Assembly: GCA_946481025.1 (NCBI GenBank)
Contig: CAMLNA010000008.1
Location: forward strand, 7,187-71,186
DNA length: 64,000 bases
Source of the DNA: an uncultured Rivibacter sp.
GTDB lineage: Bacteria; Pseudomonadota; Gammaproteobacteria; Burkholderiales; Burkholderiaceae
Direction of reading: 5' to 3'
Shown here: positions 14,569 through 22,566 of the stretch, piece after piece
Layout of the letters: each line of letters begins with the position of its first letter
How positions within the stretch are numbered: position 1 is the first letter of the stretch
Program-made: the position numbers and the translations under genes
Notes under the pieces: generated by a model
Seen by the model: only the letters and a program-made list of their open reading frames with translations
Told to the model about the DNA's origin: nothing
The model's database searches: none

Positions 14569-15114
14569 TCAGCGGCCAGGAGGAGAGCGCTGCGCATGCG
14601 GGTCCAGCGCGCCGGCCAGCTCGAGTTGCATGAGGATCATGTTGACCAGCGTGGGCACGGAGGGTCTGCCGGTATCGACCACGAAATGCGCGGTCTCGGC
14701 GTACAGGGGATCGCGCAGCGCATGGAGTTCACGCAGCTTTGCCAGGGGATCGGCCACCTGCAGCAAGGGACGTTGCGTATCGTGGCGCAACCGCCGATGA
14801 AGTTCTTCGGGCGCCGTGCGCAGATAGATGACCGTTGCCTGCTGCCGCAGCAACACCCGGTTCTCGGCACGAACTATCACTCCACCGCCCGTGGAGAGCA
14901 CGCCCGGCCCAGGCTGGAGCAGTTCCTTCAGCACCTGCGATTCGACATCGCGGAAGGCTGCTTCGCCTTCGCGATCGAAGAACTGGCGGATCGGCATGCC
15001 GATCCGCGTCTCGATCACCTGGTCTGCGTCAGCGAACGGGACGCCCAGCCGCCTTGCGAGTTGGCGGCCGACGGTGGACTTGCCACCGCCGGGCAGACCA
15101 ACAAGCGCAAACAC
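14569..15114 (-). CDS. aroK: Shikimate kinase
   Basis: A 181-residue kinase that phosphorylates shikimate on the 3-OH with ATP. It has Walker A GLPGGGKST (Lys12), the shikimate-binding DADQVIE and the GGGVIV loop, and the lid region RLRHDTQRPLL. The start is GTG at 15114, only 3 nt after the stop of the upstream lipoprotein gene, which suggests translational coupling. AroK directly after pilQ is the usual arrangement; here a large lipoprotein gene intervenes. Confidence 0.93.
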   Translation of the reverse strand: MFALVGLPGGGKSTVGRQLARRLGVPFADADQVIETRIGMPIRQFFDREGEAAFRDVESQVLKELLQPGPGVLSTGGGVIVRAENRVLLRQQATVIYLRTAPEELHRRLRHDTQRPLLQVADPLAKLRELHALRDPLYAETAHFVVDTGRPSVPTLVNMILMQLELAGALDPHAQRSPPGR

Positions 15115-15117
15115 GGC

Positions 15118-17145
15118 TTACGGATAGAAGACGGTGGTCTTCTTGCCCTTCGGCGTGCTGACGGTCAGGTCAAAGCGAAGGTCCTGCGGGCGCGTGCACT
15201 TGCTGAAGACAGCGGAGTGGAAGATGCGACCACGGTCCGAGGTGTTAGGCACCTTGTCGCCCTCCCCGCCGAAGCCAGAGAACGTGGCATTGGTCGGGTT
15301 GCCTTGGCCATCGAGCACGTTGCCGCCGACGATATTGGCCACGCTGAGTGTCGTTCCCGCAGGTAGCGGGTTGCCCCGCTGGTCAACCAGCGGGAAGGTG
15401 ACAACGCAGCGCTCGCCCGCGCTGGCAACCGCGGTGTCGAAATCCACGCCGACCGTGGTCGGGTTGATGTAGGGCACATCACCAGAGAACACGATGACCG
15501 TGGAGTGACGGACCAGCGCACTGCCCCAGGCACCATTACACGTGCCAGCCACGGACCGGTAACCGGCATTGGCAGAGGTGCTCGTCGGACATGCCTGAGA
15601 GCCCGGGGCCGTACCGACAGTGACGTCGGAACCTGCTTGATAGGCGCCATCTTCGTTCTTGTCGAGGAAGGGCTGACCCAGGTCTTCGAAGACCTCGCCG
15701 GAGTCATACACGTTGTTGGACGGCGTACCTGCGTCTTCGAAGGTCTCCTCGCCCTGGGCCCAGGTCAGCACCGTCACACGGCCGTCTGCCGGGCGCGGAT
15801 TCTGGCTCACCAGCTTGGCACTGCAGGCCGCCGTGTTGTTGCTGCTGGCACCAGCCGTGTTGCACGAGGCCACCACTTGGCCACCCTCGGCGACGAGGTT
15901 GATTGTGGTGCCATCAGGCACGGGGTTGCCCAGGCGATCGGCCACTCGCAGGTTGATGGTGGTTTCGACCCCATCTTCACCCCAGGCTTCGATATTGAAG
16001 GTCGTCACACTGAGAGAGAACGCCTTTTGCACCGGCAGGCCGGAGGCCACTGCGAGCGTGTTAGAGACGTTCTTGATTGCCGGCTGCGACACCAGCACCG
16101 CCTCGATCTGCACTGGCCCCGGTGCCGTGCCCGCATTCACGGCGACCGACACCTGACCGGTCGAATCGGTGGATTGGCGAACGGTGGTGGTGCCCTGAAC
16201 GGACCCCAGATACGCCCCCGTCGGCCGCAACGAGAGGTTGAGGTCGATGTTCTGGCCTGCCACCGCGTTGTTGCTGCTGTCCACCAGCTTGAAGGTCACG
16301 ATGGACTGGCTGACACCCGGCGAGCCGGCCAAGTAGATGCGGCTGGGGGTCGCGTTCACGAACTGGATGTTCGCTGCCTGCGGAGCCGAGGCGGTGATCT
16401 GGGCATTGGCCGTAGATGAGCCGACCTGCGCCGAGAGCGTCACGGGCCCGGCGCAGGCGGTGGTTCCCGTCTGGTTCCGGTAGGTGCTGCTTGCCACACC
16501 GTTCGAATCGGAGTTCGCCTGAGCCGGGTCGAAGGTACCGCAGCTAGCGGTAAACGACACCGGGATCTGCACCGCAGGGCTTGCTGAGCCGGACAACGTC
16601 ACGGGCACAGAGACCTGCAGCGTCTGGTAGGCCGCAACAGTGGTGCTGCTGGCGGTCATGGTGCCCAGGGTTGCCGAGGCGGCACCAAGAGCCACGTTCA
16701 AACTACCTTCGGCGCCGGTCGATGCAGATACAGCGATGGTGGTGGCGCCGCCACCGAGCGGATCCTTCGGCTGCACTTGCACACGTGCTTCGCCGGAAGC
16801 ATCGGTGAGTTGCGTACCTGAAGCCGGCGTCATCGTGAGCGCCGAACTGGTGACCGTCACGATCGCGTTGGGCACTACCGCACCGTTCGCGTCACGCACC
16901 GTGACCACCACAACCGCGTTTTGCGTACCGGTGAGTGTCGGGGGATTGATGACCTGGCCACCCGTACTGACAAGTTGCACGGACACCGAGCCGCTGCCGT
17001 TGCCCCCGGGAACAGGTGTCGGCGTCGGGTTCGTACCGCCACCGGGGAAAGGCGAACTGCCTGCGCTACCGCCGCCGCCACCACAGGCGGCCAGCAGCAT
17101 TGCAAAGGCCGCGACTGCCGAGCTCATCAACCGAAGCAGTTTCAT
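15118..17145 (-). CDS. Large Ig-like (Big-1/invasin-type) surface lipoprotein
   Basis: A 675-residue protein that I do not recognise as a named gene. The signal peptide MKLLRLMSSAVAAFAMLLAAC ends in a lipobox, followed by a Gly/Ser/Pro linker (residues 22-52). Then come repeated beta-sandwich modules with the Big-1 theme (VVVTVRDANGAVVPNAIVTVTSS, FKLVDSSNNAVAGQNI, LRVADRLGNPVPDGTTINLV, FPLVDQRGNPLPAGTTLSV), roughly five in all. One insert, DKNEDGAYQAG, resembles a calcium loop. Thr, Ser and Val dominate. It lies 34 bp after pilQ and 3 bp before aroK, so it is transcribed with the pilus genes. An outer-membrane or pilus-associated adhesin or secretin partner is possible; the function is inferred only. 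Confidence 0.75.
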   Translation of the reverse strand: MKLLRLMSSAVAAFAMLLAACGGGGGSAGSSPFPGGGTNPTPTPVPGGNGSGSVSVQLVSTGGQVINPPTLTGTQNAVVVVTVRDANGAVVPNAIVTVTSSALTMTPASGTQLTDASGEARVQVQPKDPLGGGATTIAVSASTGAEGSLNVALGAASATLGTMTASSTTVAAYQTLQVSVPVTLSGSASPAVQIPVSFTASCGTFDPAQANSDSNGVASSTYRNQTGTTACAGPVTLSAQVGSSTANAQITASAPQAANIQFVNATPSRIYLAGSPGVSQSIVTFKLVDSSNNAVAGQNIDLNLSLRPTGAYLGSVQGTTTVRQSTDSTGQVSVAVNAGTAPGPVQIEAVLVSQPAIKNVSNTLAVASGLPVQKAFSLSVTTFNIEAWGEDGVETTINLRVADRLGNPVPDGTTINLVAEGGQVVASCNTAGASSNNTAACSAKLVSQNPRPADGRVTVLTWAQGEETFEDAGTPSNNVYDSGEVFEDLGQPFLDKNEDGAYQAGSDVTVGTAPGSQACPTSTSANAGYRSVAGTCNGAWGSALVRHSTVIVFSGDVPYINPTTVGVDFDTAVASAGERCVVTFPLVDQRGNPLPAGTTLSVANIVGGNVLDGQGNPTNATFSGFGGEGDKVPNTSDRGRIFHSAVFSKCTRPQDLRFDLTVSTPKGKKTTVFYP

Positions 17146-17179
17146 ACGATTCTCTTGCTCTGTATTTGCGTTCTACGGG

Positions 17180-19336
17180 TCAACGTGCAGCCGACCTATC
17201 GGTAATGACCTTCGGCGTCAGGAACACAAGCAGCTCCGACTTGTTGGCCGTGCGCGTTCTCTGCTTGAAGAGATTCCCCAGCACCGGGATGTCACCCAGC
17301 AGAGGCACCTTGGTGATTTCGTCTCGCTCGAGCTGCTCGAAGATGCCGCCGATGACCACCGTGCCGCCGTTTTCCACGAGCACCTGCGTCTTGACGTGCT
17401 TCGTGTCGATTGCAAAGCCAGCGGCCGTTTGGCGACCCACGCTGTCCTTGTTCACATCGACGTCCAGGATGATGTTGCCTTCGGGCGTGATCTGCGGCGT
17501 CACTTCCAGCTTCAGGTTGGCCTTGCGGAATGCAATGGCCGTTGCGCCGCTGGACGTCGCCGTCTGGTACGGCAGCTCGGTACCTTGCTCGATGAGCGCC
17601 TTGACCTGGTCGGCGGTGATCACACGCGGGCTCGACACGATCTTGCCCTTGCCGTCGGCCTCGAGCGCAGACAGTTCCAGGTTCAGGAACCGGTTCGAGC
17701 TGGCGCCGAACAGCGAGAGCGCGAAGCTGGCCGCGTTGAAGCCAAGCTGACCGGTTGCCGGCAGGTTCACGAACTGCGTGTTCGGGATGTAGCTCTCACC
17801 CGTGACCTCCGCCTGGAGGGTCTGTTCGCCAACACCGAGGTAGTTGCCGGTGACCGCCACGCGGTTGTTGCCGCCGACGCTCCAGCCGGGCGTGCCGTTG
17901 CGGAAGCCGCGCATGTCTGCCGCGCCCAGCTTCGCGCCGAGCGAGCGACCGAACCGGTCATCCGCCTCCACGATGCGCGCCTCGATCAACACCTGGCGCA
18001 CCGGGATGTCGATCTTCGCGATCAGGGCAGTGACCTCTTCGAGCTTGGACGGAATGTCGTTGACGAACAGCTGGTTGGTCCGCGTTTCGAAGATGACGCT
18101 GCCACGCGGCGACAGGATGCGCGTAGGCTGCCCGCCCCCGCCGGTGCTCTGACCCGTGAGGCCCTTGGCCACTTCTTCGGCCTTGGTGTAGTTGAGCTGG
18201 AACGATTGCGTGCGCAGCGGCTCGAGCTGGGCGACCTGGACCTTGGCTTCGAGGTCCAGCTTTTCCTTCGCAGCCAGTTCATCCTTGGGCGCGATCCAGA
18301 TCACGTTGCCGGACTTCTTCAGGCCCAGGCCCTTCGCCTGCAGGATGATGTCGAGCGCCTGGTCCCAGGGAACGTCCTTCAGGCGCAGCGTCACGCTGCC
18401 GGTCACCGTGTCGCTGGTCACGACGTTGAAGTTGGTGAAGTCGGCGATGACTTGCAGCAGCGAGCGAACTTCGATGTTCTGGAAGTTCAGCGAGAGCTTT
18501 TCGCCCGCATAACCCGGCCCTTGCGTCAGCTTGTTCGGATCGACCTTCTGCGGGCGGACCTCCAGCACGAACTGATTGTCCGTCTGGTAGGCGCTGTGCT
18601 CCCAGTTGCCGCGAGGCTCCACCACCATGCGCACGCGATCGCCGTTCTGGAATGCAGACACGCTTTGCACCGGCGTACCGAAGTCGGTGACGTCGAGGCG
18701 GCGTCGCAGGCTCTCCGGCAGCGTGGAGCGCAGGAACTCGACCACCAGACTCTGGCCCTGCTGGCGAATATCGACGCCAACTTGCGTGTTGGGCAGTTCC
18801 ACCACGACCCGGCCTGCGCCGTCTTGTCCGCGGCGGAAGTCGATGTCCTTGAGCGCAAGCTGAGCCCGGTTCTGGCTTTCGGCGAAGTGCACCGGTTCGG
18901 AGGACGCGGCCGCGGTACCCGCCTGCTGCGTCGACTCGAGCACGACCAGCAAAGCCTTGCCCTGGACCTGCGTCTTGTAGTTGGCCGGCTGCTTCAGATT
19001 GAGCACCAGACGCGTACGCTCGCCGGCCTGCGCCACGCTTGCGGAGCGGACGTTGCCTTGATTGATGTCGATGCTGTTGCGGCCCAACGCATTCCCGATG
19101 CCCGGGAGATCCAGCGCAATGCGCGGAGGCGTCTGGATCGCGAAACCTGCCGGCGCAGTGGCCAGCGGCTCCGAGAACTCGATGCGCACGACTTCCGCGC
19201 CGGCCTGCGTGCTCGTGTTGATCGATTGAATGGCGTTTTGTGCCCATGCGAGCGCCGGTGCGCCGAAGAACACAGCGAGCGCCAACACTCGTGCCCGCCA
19301 CATCGTCATGATCCGTGTCTCCTGAATGCTCTTCAT
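17180..19336 (-). CDS. pilQ: Type IV pilus secretin PilQ
   Basis: A 718-residue outer-membrane secretin through which the type IV pilus passes. A signal peptide ends AWA-QN. AMIN domains (about residues 30-250) bind peptidoglycan. The N0/N1 (STN and secretin_N) region (FQNIEVRSLLQVIADFTNFNVV) follows, then the secretin barrel with VLIEARIVEADD and [15 protein letters not shown] near the end. The ATG at 19336 overlaps the pilP stop (ATGA) with AGGAG 8 nt upstream. A second ATG at 19309 also has AGGAG and would start directly at the signal peptide; both are plausible. Last pilus gene of pilMNOPQ. Confidence 0.95.
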   Translation of the reverse strand: MKSIQETRIMTMWRARVLALAVFFGAPALAWAQNAIQSINTSTQAGAEVVRIEFSEPLATAPAGFAIQTPPRIALDLPGIGNALGRNSIDINQGNVRSASVAQAGERTRLVLNLKQPANYKTQVQGKALLVVLESTQQAGTAAASSEPVHFAESQNRAQLALKDIDFRRGQDGAGRVVVELPNTQVGVDIRQQGQSLVVEFLRSTLPESLRRRLDVTDFGTPVQSVSAFQNGDRVRMVVEPRGNWEHSAYQTDNQFVLEVRPQKVDPNKLTQGPGYAGEKLSLNFQNIEVRSLLQVIADFTNFNVVTSDTVTGSVTLRLKDVPWDQALDIILQAKGLGLKKSGNVIWIAPKDELAAKEKLDLEAKVQVAQLEPLRTQSFQLNYTKAEEVAKGLTGQSTGGGGQPTRILSPRGSVIFETRTNQLFVNDIPSKLEEVTALIAKIDIPVRQVLIEARIVEADDRFGRSLGAKLGAADMRGFRNGTPGWSVGGNNRVAVTGNYLGVGEQTLQAEVTGESYIPNTQFVNLPATGQLGFNAASFALSLFGASSNRFLNLELSALEADGKGKIVSSPRVITADQVKALIEQGTELPYQTATSSGATAIAFRKANLKLEVTPQITPEGNIILDVDVNKDSVGRQTAAGFAIDTKHVKTQVLVENGGTVVIGGIFEQLERDEITKVPLLGDIPVLGNLFKQRTRTANKSELLVFLTPKVITDRSAAR

Positions 19337-19869
19337 CGCGCCTTCTCCTGAAGCTGCAGCGTGGTGACGCGCTCGATCCACTCGCCTGCAGCGTCCTGAA
19401 CGATCTCCCGAAGCGCGATTTCGGTTTCGGAGATCTTGGTGATCTTTCCGTAGTTCTGGCCGATGTAGTCGCCCACCTTCACCTGGTAGAGCAGGCTATC
19501 GACCTTGAGCAACGCGTATTGGCGCCCCTGCTTGGACACGCTGCCGACCATGGCAAGGTTGTCCAGCGGATACGCCTCCAGCGGCTCCTTGCGGCGGTTC
19601 ACTTCCGCCGCCAGCAGGGAATTCGGCTGCCGCGCTTCCTGCTTGAGCGCAACCACGAGCTTCTGCGTACTGAAGGGTTCGACGCCGCTCAACGCCACAT
19701 AGGGCTGGGGGTCGAACTTCTTCGGAGGGGACAACGGAGGCACGTTGGGACGCACTTCACGCTTTTGCTGCTCCATCCACTGCTGCAGCTCGTCCTGGTC
19801 GCCCGAGCATCCGCTCAAGCCCGCCACTGCAACCGCGGCAAGAAGGATCGAGAGGGTGCTGTACCTCAT
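19333..19869 (-). CDS. pilP: Type IV pilus inner-membrane lipoprotein PilP
   Basis: A 178-residue lipoprotein with lipobox LSGC (Cys21) after a short signal peptide. A low-complexity linker (VPPLSPPKKFDPQPY) precedes the PilP beta domain (residues about 90-175, with YALLKVDSLLYQVKVGDYIGQNYGKI). PilP joins the PilN-PilO dimer to the secretin PilQ. Both ends overlap neighbours by ATGA (pilO stop at 19866, pilQ start at 19336), showing tight coupling in the operon. Confidence 0.94.
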   Translation of the reverse strand: MRYSTLSILLAAVAVAGLSGCSGDQDELQQWMEQQKREVRPNVPPLSPPKKFDPQPYVALSGVEPFSTQKLVVALKQEARQPNSLLAAEVNRRKEPLEAYPLDNLAMVGSVSKQGRQYALLKVDSLLYQVKVGDYIGQNYGKITKISETEIALREIVQDAAGEWIERVTTLQLQEKAR

Positions 19870-20561
19870 TTCTTGGCGCCCCCCGGAGTCTTGTTCTTCG
19901 CCGCCGCCGCCGCCTTCTGCTCGGCCACTTCGGCCGGGTCGAGGTAGCGATAGGTACGCGCCGTCGTCTCCATGGCCAGCACACCGCTGGCATCCTTGTT
20001 GGCTGTGATGTGGAGGTTGTGCAGGGTCACGATGCGCGACAGGTTGGCCACATCGGCCGCGAACGATCCGATGTCGTGATATCGCCCGGACACCTTCACC
20101 GAAATCGGCAACTCGGCGTAGTACTCCTTGGCGACAACCTGGCCCGGCCGGAAGAGCTCGAACTGCAGGCCTCGGCCGAGGCCTGCCTGGTTGATGTCGG
20201 ACAGCAGCGCATCCATCTCGGCCTTGCCCGGCAGCTGCTTCTCGAGCTGCGTCACGTACTCTTCGACCTGGAGCTTCTGCTTGCGTAGCTCGCCGAGGTT
20301 GATGGCCTGACCGAGCTTGTTGCGGTAGTCGGCCTTGAGGGTCGGCTCCTTCGCACGCTCGGCCTCCAACTCCTCGGTGGTGGTGGACAGCAGCAGGAAC
20401 CAGCCGAGAACCACCATCAGCACGGCCAAGGCCACGAAGGCGGCCAGCTTGGGCAGCGCCGGCCACTGGCCGGGTTCGTTGGGATTCAGCCCCCGGAACT
20501 GGGAGGCGGCTTGCTCGAGGACCGAGTTGAGGTCGACATTGAGCTTGGGTTGTGTCGCCAT
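19866..20561 (-). CDS. pilO: Type IV pilus assembly protein PilO
   Basis: A 231-residue bitopic protein: short cytoplasmic N-terminus, one transmembrane helix (about 38-60, LAAFVALAVLMVVLGWFLLL), a coiled coil (about 62-115), and a ferredoxin-like periplasmic domain containing the PilO motif GLQFELFRPG and LPISVKVSGRYHDIGSF. It dimerises with PilN in the alignment complex. The C-terminal Ala/Lys tail is low complexity. It is 9 bp after pilN. Confidence 0.94.
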   Translation of the reverse strand: MATQPKLNVDLNSVLEQAASQFRGLNPNEPGQWPALPKLAAFVALAVLMVVLGWFLLLSTTTEELEAERAKEPTLKADYRNKLGQAINLGELRKQKLQVEEYVTQLEKQLPGKAEMDALLSDINQAGLGRGLQFELFRPGQVVAKEYYAELPISVKVSGRYHDIGSFAADVANLSRIVTLHNLHITANKDASGVLAMETTARTYRYLDPAEVAEQKAAAAAKNKTPGGAKK

Positions 20562-20570
20562 GGAGGTGCC

Positions 20571-21233
20571 TCAGGGTTGCTTGGAGGCCACCGGGGTGCC
20601 GGGTTTGACCGCAGGAACCGCCGAGGCGCCGGCCGCAGGCGCAGACGCCCCTGACGTGGCTGCCGCGACGTCCTGCGGACGCTTCAATCCGAGCCGGACG
20701 GAGAAGTCGAACAGTCGCTTCTGCTCCTTGTTCGCGGTGGTGATGGTCGCAGCCTTGATCTCCACGAGCTCGGGTCGCTGGACCCACGGCGAGTTGTAGG
20801 CCGTGTTGCGCAGGAACTCCGAAACTCGCTCGTTGGTCTGCGCGACGCCATTGACCAGGACGTTCTGGCCGTCCTGCTTGATGGCCATCAAGTAGACGCC
20901 CTCTGGCGTCTGCTTGACGAGTTCGTTGAGGAGATGCACAGGCATGTTGCGGTCGGTCTGGAGGTCTTCGACCGCCTTCTGCCGCGCCTTGAGCGCCTCG
21001 ATCTCGGCACGCAAGGTGGCAATGTCCTTGATCTGGTCTTCCAGCTTCTTGATCTCTGCCGTCAGGTAGGCATTGCGCTCCTGCTGCGTCGTGATCATCT
21101 GCTGGAGCACGAGGTACCAGACTCCGGCCGCGGCAATGCCGGCGGCGGCGGCCAAGCCCAGTCCGGCAAAGAAAGCCTGCTTGCGCCGCGCCCGCTTTTC
21201 TTCGCGGTGCGGCAGTAGGTTGATGAGGATCAT
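20571..21233 (-). CDS. pilN: Type IV pilus assembly protein PilN
   Basis: A 220-residue bitopic protein. It begins with the invariant PilM-binding segment MILINLLPHREEKR, then a transmembrane helix (about 22-44), a coiled coil and a periplasmic ferredoxin-like domain (VYLMAIKQDGQNVLVNG). The start at 21233 is fixed by this N-terminus and by its ATGA overlap with the pilM stop. A 40-residue Ala/Pro-rich C-terminal tail extends the usual length slightly. Confidence 0.94.
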   Translation of the reverse strand: MILINLLPHREEKRARRKQAFFAGLGLAAAAGIAAAGVWYLVLQQMITTQQERNAYLTAEIKKLEDQIKDIATLRAEIEALKARQKAVEDLQTDRNMPVHLLNELVKQTPEGVYLMAIKQDGQNVLVNGVAQTNERVSEFLRNTAYNSPWVQRPELVEIKAATITTANKEQKRLFDFSVRLGLKRPQDVAAATSGASAPAAGASAVPAVKPGTPVASKQP

Positions 21234-22309
21234 TGCAGGAACCTCCGCATCGCCAACCCGCAAGCCGTGAGATAGGAAGGGGCCTCACGACGCAGCTTGC
21301 TTTCGCGGACGGCAGAGCCGAGCTTCATGTTGTCGAAGGGGTTCACGACCATGGATGCGAAGCCGGTCAGCTCGGTCACCCGCTCCTTCAGGCCAGGCAA
21401 CGTGGCGGTGCCGCCGGCCAGCATCACGTAGTGCACCTTGTGGTGCGGCGTGCTGGTGAAGAAGTACTGGAGTGCCCGGCCGATTTCCTGCGACAGGCTG
21501 TCGACGAACGGCGCCAGGATCGAAGCCTCGTAGTCCTCGGGCAGGTCGGCCGACAGCTTTTTCTGTTCGGCTTCTTCGAAAGAGAAGCCGTACTGACGGG
21601 AAATGAGCTGCGTGAGCTGCGAGCCGCCGAAGGCCTGATCGCGGTCGTACAGCATCTCGTCGTCGCGCAGCACCTTGAGGCTGGTCGTGTCTGCGCCGAT
21701 CTCGAACAAGGCGACCAGCGCATCGCGGCCTTCGTTGGGCAGAGAACCGACGACACGCCCCATGGCCAGACGCGAAGCGTGCGACTCGATGTCGAGCACC
21801 ACGGGCTTGAGGCCGGCGGCTTCGGCGAGGCCTTGCCGGTCCTGGACACGGTCCTTGCGGGAAGCGGCGATCAAGACCTCGACGTCGCCGACAGAGGTGG
21901 GGCTGGGCCCGATGACACAGAAGTCGAGGCTCACCTCGTCGAGCGAGAAGGGGATGTACTGGTTGGCCTCGGACTCGACCTGCAGCTCCATCTCTTCTTC
22001 ACGCAGGCCCGCAGGCAGCATGATCTTCTTGGTGATGACCGCCGACTGGGGCATCGCCATGGCGACGTGCTTGGTCCTGGTGCCGCTCTTGACGACCACC
22101 CGCTTCACGGCCTCGGCCACTTCATCGAACTTCTCGATCTGGCCGTCGGTGATCCAGCCTTTTTCGAAGCTCTCGGTCGCAAACCGCTCGACCACGTATT
22201 CGCCCGAACTCGACTGGCCCAGCTCCACCAGCTTCACGCTCGACGAACTGATGTCAAGCCCGATGAGCGGCGAATGCTTGCGGCCCAACAGAACGTCAAG
22301 AAATCCCAC
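21230..22309 (-). CDS. pilM: Type IV pilus actin-like ATPase PilM
   Basis: A 359-residue cytoplasmic actin/FtsA-like protein. It starts with LGRKHSPLIGLDISSSSVKLVEL, which includes the phosphate-1 loop, and later shows the LAGGTATLPGLKERV adenosine-loop region. It binds the N-terminus of PilN and links the cytoplasmic motor to the alignment complex. First gene of pilMNOPQ, divergent from ponA, an arrangement conserved in many Gammaproteobacteria and Betaproteobacteria. Confidence 0.95.
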   Translation of the reverse strand: MGFLDVLLGRKHSPLIGLDISSSSVKLVELGQSSSGEYVVERFATESFEKGWITDGQIEKFDEVAEAVKRVVVKSGTRTKHVAMAMPQSAVITKKIMLPAGLREEEMELQVESEANQYIPFSLDEVSLDFCVIGPSPTSVGDVEVLIAASRKDRVQDRQGLAEAAGLKPVVLDIESHASRLAMGRVVGSLPNEGRDALVALFEIGADTTSLKVLRDDEMLYDRDQAFGGSQLTQLISRQYGFSFEEAEQKKLSADLPEDYEASILAPFVDSLSQEIGRALQYFFTSTPHHKVHYVMLAGGTATLPGLKERVTELTGFASMVVNPFDNMKLGSAVRESKLRREAPSYLTACGLAMRRFLQ

Positions 22310-22566
22310 GCCCGTCCCCCAACACGCCCAGGCAACAGCACGCCTGGATTGTTAATAAGTTACTTCAATGCTAGCAGTAAAGTCTTTGTGCAACAAAGCT
22401 TTTTCCGGTTCGGAGAGTGCGCCATAGTTGCGAAACGCCGACGTCTTACACACTGTCACAGCGCCTCAAAGGGAAAGCCCTGAGGGCCCCTTCGCGGACC
22501 CGGCGGAGGCACCCGGAGCACGCCGCCCGCTTCCTATAATTTCCCGCGCAACCCCCTTGGAGGCCC
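22310..22566. promoter_or_regulatory. Divergent pilM/ponA control region
   Basis: A 257-bp gap, noticeably more AT-rich in the middle (22345-22460) than its surroundings. On the plus strand an exact TATAAT (22535-22540) lies about 27 bp before the ponA ATG with TTGGAGG as ribosome site; the matching -35 is poor. On the pilM side a CCAGGC/GCCTGG stem (22328-22333, 22342-22347) would lie in the 5' leader. No clear sigma-54 site was found for pilM. Confidence 0.45.

Noticed and set aside
19333..21288. A 651-codon minus frame that joins a shadow of pilN and pilO to pilP
   Set aside because: pilP starts at 19869 in an ATGA overlap with pilO; the upstream part is antisense-like, Arg/Gly-rich shadow.
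22310..22566. Sigma-54 promoter for pilMNOPQ
   Set aside because: No TGGCAC-N5-TTGC match on the minus strand in the gap.
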